A DNA stretch of 64,000 nt from Persicobacter psychrovividus. Lineage in GTDB: Bacteria; Bacteroidota; Bacteroidia; Cytophagales; Cyclobacteriaceae. The notes under the pieces were generated by a model, which was not told the origin of the DNA, did no database searches, and saw only the letters and a program-made list of their open reading frames with translations. The DNA is taken from assembly GCF_036492425.1 (NCBI RefSeq), contig NZ_AP025297.1, positions 124,001 through 188,000 on the forward strand, given 5' to 3'. The translations under genes and the position numbers were made by a program. The first letter of the stretch is position 1. Each line of letters starts with the position of its first letter. Shown here piece after piece: positions 17,452 to 24,533 of this stretch.

Positions 17452-19644
17452 ATGAAAAATATATCAACCTGTTTATTGTTGTTCATCGGTAGCCTGATGC
17501 TGTCGTGTTCACAACCTTCAGCAACGGACTACACCCAATTTGTTGATCCTTTTATTGGAACGGAAGGCTTCGGCCATACTTTTCCCGGTGCCACGACCCC
17601 TATGGGAATGGTACAGGTAAGTCCTCAAACGGGCAATTATGCCTGGAAATACTGCTCGGGATATCAGTACACGGACACCCTGGTAAGGGGATATGCTCAC
17701 ACGCAGCTTAACGGTACGGGTGTTGGTGATTTGGGAGATGTGATCCTGTTGCCCTTTAAAGAGGGGAAGGTGGATAATGTCTTCAAAGTGCCTTTCTCAA
17801 AAGAAAAAGAAGTGGCCTCTCCCAATTATTATTCCACTGAGCTGACCAAGGATCATATTAAAGTTGAGCTGACCTCTGCTGAACATGTGGGCATGCATCG
17901 GTACTCTTTCGAGCAGGCAGGAGATTACAAGCTGTTGCTGAACATCAACAATACCATGACGGGTGCGGGCAATAAAAACACCACGCAGGTGGTCGATGCC
18001 AAGATTAATATTGAGAACAACAGAACGCTTACGGGCTTTATGCATGTCAATCGGTGGATTGACCGAAAACTGTTTTTTGTGATTGAGTTAAGCAAGCCCT
18101 TCACCAATACTTCTTTTGTAGAAGGATACAAAGACCGTATCATGCTGATGGATTTTCCGATGGCCGATGCCGAGGAGCTTGAAGTGAAAGTCGGTATCTC
18201 TACCGTCAATATCAAAGGAGCCAAAAAAAATCTGTTGGCTGAAGCGAAAAACAAGACCTTTGATCAACTGCATCAACAGGGCAAAGACAAGTGGAACGAG
18301 TATCTGAGCCGTGTGGAAATCGAAGGGACAAAAGAGCAGAAAGTAACTTTCTATACCAGCCTGTATCACCTTTTTATCCAGCCAAATAATATCGCTGATG
18401 TTGATGGACAATATCGTGGTGCCAAGGGAAAAGTAGCGACTGCTCCTTCCAAAAAATATTACTCGACCTTTTCGCTTTGGGATACTTATCGTGCGGCACA
18501 TCCGCTCTACACCATTCTTTCGCCGGAAAAGGACACTGAATTTGTGGAATCCATGCTTACCCACGGTGAAGAGAATGGCTATTTGCCTATCTGGACCTTG
18601 ATGGGCAAAGAAAACCACTGCATGATCGGTAATCATTCCGTAGCAGCCATTGTCGATGCCTACCATAAAGGCTTGCTCGAAGGTAACGAACGCCGGGCTT
18701 ACCAATTGATTAAGCAATCATTGACCACCAATCACTGGCACAAATATGATTGGCAGATTTATGATAAATATGGCTTTCTTCCGTCAGATATTTTTAAGAA
18801 AGAAGCGGTGTCAAGAACATTGGAAGCCACCTTTGATGATTGGTGTGCAGCCACTATGGCCAAAGATCTTGGGGAAATGGACGACTATGTCTTTTTCAGC
18901 AAGCGCAGTGAATACTATAAAAATATTTTTGATGAATCTACTGGATTTTTCAGGGGAAAAAACAGCGACAGCAGTTGGGTAACGCCCTTCGATCCGCTGA
19001 GAAACTCGCACGGACCGACCACCGGTGGTGATTATACCGAAGGAAATGCCTGGCACTATTCATGGCATATTCTTCAGGATCCTGAATCGTTGGTAGAGCT
19101 GATGGGAGGGAAGTTGGAGATGGCTGAAAAATTGGACGCCCTCTTTACCATGGATGCTCCGGTGGATGAACACGCAGCCGATGTAACGGGACTGATTGGT
19201 CAGTATGCGCATGGTAATGAACCAAGCCACCATGTTATTTACCTTTATAACTATGTGGATCAACCTCAAAAGGCACAGCAGCTTATCCGACAGGTAATGG
19301 CTACTCAATATTTGAACAGCCCTGATGGTCTTAGTGGAAATGACGACTGCGGACAGATGAGTGCATGGTATGTATTCAGTGCTTTGGGTTTTTATCCGGT
19401 TAACCCAGCCTCGGGAGAGTTTAATATCGGCCTGCCTTTGTACGAAAAAACCAGTCTGAAACTGGGTGAAAATACCTTGACGATCAAGGCTAATAATCTT
19501 TCAGAAAAGAATTGTTATGTCAAGTCTGTAACCTATAACGGGGAACCGATTACCGACTGGAAAATCGCCTATTCACAAATCATGAATGGTGGTGTGTTGG
19601 AGTTTGAAATGGAAGGGGAGAACAGCCTGATGGCATTATTTTAA
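17452..19644 (+). CDS. GH92 family alpha-mannosidase, lipoprotein (canonical type)
   Basis: This 730-residue lipoprotein (MLSC, Cys19) has a full set of GH92 motifs: VDPFIGTEGFGHTFPGATTP, RGYAHTQLNGTG, SLWDTYRAAHPL, GNHSVAAIVDAYHKG, TEGNAWHYSW, GQYAHGNEPSHH and GNDDCGQMSAWYVFS. By spacing, Glu530 in EGNAWHY is the likely acid and Asp632 one of the base or metal residues; the first Asp of the BT3990 pair is Asn630 here, as in many GH92 proteins. The DVTGLIGQYAHGNEPSHH block occupies the region where alpha-1,2 enzymes have a His-Glu pair, so a different linkage is probable. It lies 30 bp after the sulfatase and 25 bp before the DUF1080 gene, in the same operon. Confidence 0.94.
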   Translation: MKNISTCLLLFIGSLMLSCSQPSATDYTQFVDPFIGTEGFGHTFPGATTPMGMVQVSPQTGNYAWKYCSGYQYTDTLVRGYAHTQLNGTGVGDLGDVILLPFKEGKVDNVFKVPFSKEKEVASPNYYSTELTKDHIKVELTSAEHVGMHRYSFEQAGDYKLLLNINNTMTGAGNKNTTQVVDAKINIENNRTLTGFMHVNRWIDRKLFFVIELSKPFTNTSFVEGYKDRIMLMDFPMADAEELEVKVGISTVNIKGAKKNLLAEAKNKTFDQLHQQGKDKWNEYLSRVEIEGTKEQKVTFYTSLYHLFIQPNNIADVDGQYRGAKGKVATAPSKKYYSTFSLWDTYRAAHPLYTILSPEKDTEFVESMLTHGEENGYLPIWTLMGKENHCMIGNHSVAAIVDAYHKGLLEGNERRAYQLIKQSLTTNHWHKYDWQIYDKYGFLPSDIFKKEAVSRTLEATFDDWCAATMAKDLGEMDDYVFFSKRSEYYKNIFDESTGFFRGKNSDSSWVTPFDPLRNSHGPTTGGDYTEGNAWHYSWHILQDPESLVELMGGKLEMAEKLDALFTMDAPVDEHAADVTGLIGQYAHGNEPSHHVIYLYNYVDQPQKAQQLIRQVMATQYLNSPDGLSGNDDCGQMSAWYVFSALGFYPVNPASGEFNIGLPLYEKTSLKLGENTLTIKANNLSEKNCYVKSVTYNGEPITDWKIAYSQIMNGGVLEFEMEGENSLMALF

Positions 19645-19669
19645 ACCTCATTTTTTAATTTTTTTACCG

Positions 19670-21061
19670 ATGGAAAACATACGAATATGGCTCATTGCAT
19701 TGCTGATGATCGTTGGCAGTGGTGCTGTTCAGGCACAAAAGAGCAAGCCGATTTTTAATGGCAAAAACCTTAAGGGGTGGAAAAAGCTAAATGGTACGGC
19801 TACATTTACGGTCAAGGATCAGACGATCGTTGGTACAGTCAATGACAGTAAGGTGAATACTTTTCTGGCCACCAAAAAGCAATACACTGATTTTGAACTG
19901 ACCTATGAAATACGCTTGGGTGAAGGGCTCAACAGTGGGGTGCAGGTGCGTAGTCATAGCCAAGCGGATTACAAAAATGGCCGTGTACATGGATTACAGA
20001 TCGAGGCAGAAGATAGCAACCGCAGGTGGTTTGGGGGGATTTATGACGAGGCGAGAAAAGGATGGCGTTACCCGATGGAGTATAATCCTGAAGCAAAATC
20101 GGCCTATAAGTCAGGAGAGTGGAACAAGGTACGTGTTGTGGCTCAGGGTAATCGGATTGCCACTTGGGTGAATGGGATCAATTGTGCGAACCTTTACGAG
20201 GAAACAGTGGAAACAGGTTTTATCGCTTTGCAGATTCATGAGGCGCCAGCAGCGCAGTATGGCAAAACCGTTCAGTGGAGAAATATTCAGTTGCGGGAGA
20301 TGACTGCTGAGGAGACATTTCCTGAGGCCACCGCGCCGGCAGTGAATTATATGAAAAATCAGCTGACGCAGGAGGAAAAAAATCAAGGATGGCAACTGCT
20401 TTGGGACGGGCAAACCACCAAAGGTTGGCGCGGAGCCAAGCAGGATAATTTCCCTTCCAACGGATGGACGATCGATGATGGCGTCTTGTCTGTTCAGGCT
20501 TCCGGAGGACATGAATCTACCAACGGAGGCGATATTGTTACTACCTCCCCTTATGAGAACTTTATCCTTGAGCTCGACTTTTGGTTTGCTGAAGGAGCCA
20601 ACAGCGGCATTAAATATTTTGTGGATACGGAATTGAACAAAGGCAAAGGTTCAGCAATCGGCTGTGAGTTTCAGATTTTGGATGATCAGCTTCATCCTGA
20701 TGCCAAGCTGGGCGTTGCAGGAAACAGAACTGTGGGGTCTTTATATGATTTGATCACCGCAGATGGGCAATTTTATGAGCCTTCACTTCCGAGGGTAAAA
20801 TATGTCAATAATGGACAGTGGAACCGTGCAAAGATCATTGTTGAAGGGAATCATGTGGAGCATTGGCTCAACGGCTGTAAGGTGGTTGAATATGAACGAG
20901 GAACACAGCAATGGCGGGCTCTGGTCGCTTATAGTAAATATAAAAATTGGCCGTTGTTTGGAGAGGCAAAGAAAGGTTTGATCCTGTTGCAGGACCATGG
21001 GGATGAGGTCAAGTTCAAAAACATCAAAATCAAGGTATTGGAAGACACACAGGCACTTTAA
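19670..21061 (+). CDS. Tandem DUF1080 (3-keto-disaccharide hydrolase-like) protein
   Basis: This 463-residue exported protein (signal ends AVQAQ, ~23) holds two DUF1080/PF06439 concanavalin-like domains, ~24-212 and ~240-455. Both have the family opening (PIFNGKNLKGWKK; QLLWDGQTTKGWRG) and the NSG motif (GLNSGVQVRS; GANSGIKYFV). Only the second keeps the usual GCEFQILDDQLHPDAK...GSLYDL block; the first has GLQIEAEDSNRRWFGGIYDE instead. The family includes hydrolases or lyases acting on 3-keto-glycosides, which need a partner dehydrogenase to oxidise the sugar first. Two Gfo/Idh/MocA dehydrogenases follow (27 bp to the next gene), which fits that pathway. Carbohydrate binding by domain 1 is the alternative. 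Confidence 0.82.
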   Translation: MENIRIWLIALLMIVGSGAVQAQKSKPIFNGKNLKGWKKLNGTATFTVKDQTIVGTVNDSKVNTFLATKKQYTDFELTYEIRLGEGLNSGVQVRSHSQADYKNGRVHGLQIEAEDSNRRWFGGIYDEARKGWRYPMEYNPEAKSAYKSGEWNKVRVVAQGNRIATWVNGINCANLYEETVETGFIALQIHEAPAAQYGKTVQWRNIQLREMTAEETFPEATAPAVNYMKNQLTQEEKNQGWQLLWDGQTTKGWRGAKQDNFPSNGWTIDDGVLSVQASGGHESTNGGDIVTTSPYENFILELDFWFAEGANSGIKYFVDTELNKGKGSAIGCEFQILDDQLHPDAKLGVAGNRTVGSLYDLITADGQFYEPSLPRVKYVNNGQWNRAKIIVEGNHVEHWLNGCKVVEYERGTQQWRALVAYSKYKNWPLFGEAKKGLILLQDHGDEVKFKNIKIKVLEDTQAL

Positions 21062-21087
21062 ATTATTTTTAAGCTAATTTTTTAATC

Positions 21088-22416
21088 ATGGAAAGTCGTA
21101 GAAATTTTTTAAAGAAAACCTCCTTGGCCACAGCAGCTACCCTATTGGCTGGGCATCGTGCTTTTGCCGAAGGAGAGAAGAAAATCCGTTTCGCCATGTT
21201 GGGCTGCGGAGGTCGCTCTCATGCCTTGATCAAAGCGGCGTATCAGTCGGGAGTAGCAGAAATATCCCACCTTTGCGATGTCGATAAGCGACGTCTCAAA
21301 AAGCTGAGTGAATACACCAAACAGTTTACCGATCAACTGCCGAAAACGGAAGAAGACTTCAGAAACCTTCTGACTGACCCTTCGGTCGATGCAGTATTCA
21401 TTGCCACGCCGGAACATTGGCACGCACCTATGGCCATTATGGCGATGCGCGCAGGAAAGCATGTGTATATCGAAAAGCCATGTAGTCACAACCCGCATGA
21501 AACAGAAGTATTGATCGCTACCCAAAAAGAAACCGGCATGATGTGTCAAATGGGTAATCAGCAACGATCCTCGGTTACTTCTGCCTTGGCCATCAAAGAA
21601 ATTAAAGCGGGAATTATTGGCGACCCCTATGCTGCAAAAGCATGGTATGCCAACACCCGTAAGCCAATCGGGATAGGGAAAGAAGTAGCCGTTCCGGAAT
21701 ATCTGAATTGGGAATTATGGCAGGGACCGGCACCCCGTCAGGCCTATCGGGACAATGTGCATCCTTATAACTGGCATTGGTTCAGGGACTGGGGTACCGG
21801 CGAAATTCATAACAACGGAACACATGAGATTGATGTTTGTCGCTGGGCACTCGGGGTGGATTACCCCACGCAAGTAACCTCCAACGGTGGGCGATTGAGT
21901 CACTCAGGCGATGACTGGCAGTGGTTTGATACCCAAACGGCAAGCTATCAATTTGAAGGAGGAAAAATGATTACCTGGGAAGGTCATAGTTGTAATGGCT
22001 TTTCGGTAAATGGCGGACGTGGAGCAATGATTTTCGGCACTAAGGGGTCGATACTTTTGGATCGTGAAAAGTATGTGCTGTTTGATTTGAAAGGAAAAGA
22101 AATCAAACGGGAATTGGAGTCCAACAAAGGAACCTCTAACAATACGGCAGATACCACCGGATTTGACGGCCTAACCGTATCGCATATTGCCAATTTATGC
22201 GAGGCCATTCGAAATGGTCAACAACTCACGGCTCCGATCGATGATGCCGGAATATCCACTCAGTTGTGTCATTTGGGGAATATTGCTTTGGACCTTCAGC
22301 AAAACCTGAAAATCGATCCAAAAAATGGAAGGATCCTCAATAATAAAAGAGCCAAAAAGCTATGGAAACGAAAATATGAAAAACAGTGGGATGTAGTGAA
22401 TAATAAAAGCATTTAA
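21088..22416 (+). CDS. Tat-exported Gfo/Idh/MocA oxidoreductase (first)
   Basis: This 442-residue protein has a twin-arginine signal (SRRNFLKKTSLATAATLLAG) and an NAD(P)-binding Rossmann start (IRFAMLGCGGRSHALIKAA). The conserved lysine motif is YIEKPCSHN. The C-terminal half has FRDWGTGEIHNNGTHEIDVCRWALG, typical of the exported branch of this family. Members oxidise or reduce sugars with a tightly bound nicotinamide cofactor; exported ones include GH109-type enzymes and the dehydrogenases of 3-keto-glycoside pathways. Its place directly after the DUF1080 gene suggests it makes or reduces the 3-keto sugar. It ends 9 bp before the ApbE-like gene. The substrate cannot be told from sequence. 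Confidence 0.9.
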   Translation: MESRRNFLKKTSLATAATLLAGHRAFAEGEKKIRFAMLGCGGRSHALIKAAYQSGVAEISHLCDVDKRRLKKLSEYTKQFTDQLPKTEEDFRNLLTDPSVDAVFIATPEHWHAPMAIMAMRAGKHVYIEKPCSHNPHETEVLIATQKETGMMCQMGNQQRSSVTSALAIKEIKAGIIGDPYAAKAWYANTRKPIGIGKEVAVPEYLNWELWQGPAPRQAYRDNVHPYNWHWFRDWGTGEIHNNGTHEIDVCRWALGVDYPTQVTSNGGRLSHSGDDWQWFDTQTASYQFEGGKMITWEGHSCNGFSVNGGRGAMIFGTKGSILLDREKYVLFDLKGKEIKRELESNKGTSNNTADTTGFDGLTVSHIANLCEAIRNGQQLTAPIDDAGISTQLCHLGNIALDLQQNLKIDPKNGRILNNKRAKKLWKRKYEKQWDVVNNKSI

Positions 22417-22425
22417 CATCAGATC

Positions 22426-23211
22426 ATGATAACTGAATCATTGAGTTTCCCCGCCATGAATACCTATTTCGAGATGTTCTTATGGCATCATCAAACATAT
22501 GCGTTTTTGCATGAGGTATGTGGGGAAGCTCAACGTCAGGTGCTAAAACTGGAGCAAATACTCAGTAGGTATAATGTTGATGCTGAAGTTTATCAGCTGA
22601 ACCGGACTGCCACTGAGCAACCTCAGCGGGTCAGTCCGGTTCTTTTTCAATATTTGGAACAGAGTCTTCGTCTTTGCCAACAAACACAAGGGTTATTTAA
22701 TATTGGATACTGCGCTGATACCGCCCTGACGGATTGCTTGCACCTTGATCATAGCCGGTCGGAGGCGTTTTTCAGTGATCCTTCTTTGCAACTGGATTTT
22801 GGCGGTATAGGCAAAGGGATTGCTTTGAAAAAAATTGCTGAGATATTGGATATCTATGAGATAGCACATGCCTTTGTCAGTTTTGGCGGTAGCTCCATAC
22901 TCACTAAAGGCCGACATCCTTATGCAGATCATTGGTTGTTTGACTTGAGGAATTCGGAATGGGATCATCCGCTTCCGATGACGGATTCCTCTTTATCCAT
23001 TAGTGGATATCAAGGACAAAATCATCATCAACAGCAACACATCATTAACCCCGAAAAAAAACAGAAGCAACACCGACACCAATTGGTGGTGGTACAACAT
23101 CACTGTCCAATGGAAGCGGAAGCGATCAGCACGGCTTTGATGGTTGCTGATCAGGGGCAACGGCAGCATATTCTTGAGGCATTTGAGGTCGAGGATTTGT
23201 TCCTATTATAA
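22426..23211 (+). CDS. ApbE-like FAD:protein FMN transferase, no signal peptide
   Basis: This 261-residue protein is shorter than usual for ApbE (often 300-340). It has the family order: FPAMNTYFEM near the start, a LEQILSRYN helix, VSPVLFQYLEQSL, TQGLFNIG, the flavin/metal loop LDFGGIGKGIAL, HIINPEKK and EAEAISTALMVADQG. ApbE proteins attach FMN through a phosphoester to Ser/Thr of exported flavoproteins. The ApbE domain starts within the first ten residues, so there is no signal peptide or lipobox, which is unusual. It sits between two Tat-exported dehydrogenases (9 bp and 11 bp away), suggesting a role in their redox chemistry. I found no clear flavinylation motif (DGxSGAT-like) in neighbouring products, so the target is unknown. 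Confidence 0.75.
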   Translation: MITESLSFPAMNTYFEMFLWHHQTYAFLHEVCGEAQRQVLKLEQILSRYNVDAEVYQLNRTATEQPQRVSPVLFQYLEQSLRLCQQTQGLFNIGYCADTALTDCLHLDHSRSEAFFSDPSLQLDFGGIGKGIALKKIAEILDIYEIAHAFVSFGGSSILTKGRHPYADHWLFDLRNSEWDHPLPMTDSSLSISGYQGQNHHQQQHIINPEKKQKQHRHQLVVVQHHCPMEAEAISTALMVADQGQRQHILEAFEVEDLFLL

Positions 23212-23222
23212 TTTTTTAATTT

Positions 23223-24482
23223 ATGGAAGACAGAAGATCATTTTTGAAAAAAGCGGGTATTGTTGGATCAGCATTCGTTTTGGGGCTAAACCCTCTCATG
23301 AGTACTGGGAAGAATTCAATGGTGAAAATTGCCATCGTAGGTACGGGTAGCAGGGGTAAATTCTTGCTTAATTTCCTGCTGTCCATACAAAAAGAAAATC
23401 CATTCGAAATCACAGCCCTCTGCGACAATTATACTCCTAATTTGACATCAGGACTCAAGCAATGTACCGAGCAGGGTGTTGATCCGGCCACTTATTCGGA
23501 TTTCCGCAAAATGATTGCCGAGCATGAGCTTGATGGGGTGGTGATCACCACTCCTTTGCACACTCATGCCGAAATAGCTGTTTACGCCATGAAAGCCGGG
23601 ATTCATGTAATGTGTGAAAAAGCGATGGCCCGAACGCTTGAGGATACCAAACAGATGTTGGACGTACAGCAGGCGACCGGAAAAATTCTGCTCATCGGAC
23701 ATCAGCGTACCTTCAATCCTAAATATATACAGGCGATGGCGCAGATCCATGCGGGGAAATTAGGAACCATCGGACAGATAAAAGCCTATTGGCATAGGAA
23801 TAATGATTGGCGACGGAAGGTGCCTGAAGGAAAGCCAGAGCTTGAAAAGCAGATTAACTGGCGACTGTACAGGGAGTTTTCTGCGGGACTTTTTACTGAG
23901 CTGATGACACATCAATTGCAGGTGGCAAATTGGGCTTTGCAGGCTTCACCGGTATCGGTTCGGGCTTCGGGAAGCATCCGTTTTTGGAAGGATGGCCGAG
24001 AGGTAGAAGACAATATTGCGGTTATCTTTTCCTATGCCGACGGCACACAATTTATTTATGATTCCATGACAAGCAATAGCCTGATCGGAGTGGAAGAACA
24101 GATTATGGGCAGTAAAGGAATGATGGAGTTGGAGTCCAATCGGGTTTTCTGGGAAGCTTCCGAAAAAAAGGAACACCCAAGTGCCATTGCTCAGCTTTCA
24201 GCTCAAATCAAAAAAGGGAAAGCCGAACCGGTGATGGCGGGCGGAAGTTCTTGGAAGCTTGAAGAAGCGGCAGTTAAGGCGGACTTGCCAATCCTCGAAA
24301 ATGCGTCAGACGACGATGGCTCTGCTTTATTAATGGCAGGTTTCATCAAGTTCCTGCAAGGTGAAAAATTCCCGCTATGGCTTACCTATTCCGCTTATGA
24401 GGCGAGTGCGTGGACCCTGCTTGCAGAAGAAGCAATGCTGAGTGGGAAGACGCTGAGCATGCCGGAAAAATATCAACTGTAA
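23223..24482 (+). CDS. Tat-exported Gfo/Idh/MocA oxidoreductase (second)
   Basis: This 419-residue protein has a twin-arginine signal (DRRSFLKKAGIVGSAFVLG), then a Rossmann fold start (VKIAIVGTGSRGKFLLNFL) and the catalytic-lysine motif region MCEKAMARTL, where the usual EKP is EKA. The C-terminal alpha/beta domain includes YREFSAGLFTELMTHQLQVANWAL. It is clearly diverged from the 21088 oxidoreductase, so the two probably act on different sugars or in opposite directions (oxidation and reduction). It belongs to the DUF1080-oxidoreductase-ApbE cassette of PUL1 and precedes the third GH92 gene by 51 bp. Confidence 0.88.
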   Translation: MEDRRSFLKKAGIVGSAFVLGLNPLMSTGKNSMVKIAIVGTGSRGKFLLNFLLSIQKENPFEITALCDNYTPNLTSGLKQCTEQGVDPATYSDFRKMIAEHELDGVVITTPLHTHAEIAVYAMKAGIHVMCEKAMARTLEDTKQMLDVQQATGKILLIGHQRTFNPKYIQAMAQIHAGKLGTIGQIKAYWHRNNDWRRKVPEGKPELEKQINWRLYREFSAGLFTELMTHQLQVANWALQASPVSVRASGSIRFWKDGREVEDNIAVIFSYADGTQFIYDSMTSNSLIGVEEQIMGSKGMMELESNRVFWEASEKKEHPSAIAQLSAQIKKGKAEPVMAGGSSWKLEEAAVKADLPILENASDDDGSALLMAGFIKFLQGEKFPLWLTYSAYEASAWTLLAEEAMLSGKTLSMPEKYQL

Positions 24483-24533
24483 TTCACTTTCATCCTCATC
24501 CCAAAAGGCTAATTCCATCTTTTAAGTTCACCT

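Noticed and set aside
18088-18717. Long antisense ORF (209 codons) inside the GH92 gene at 17452
   Set aside because: It is a shadow of a strongly supported coding frame; the translated sequence has no domain features.
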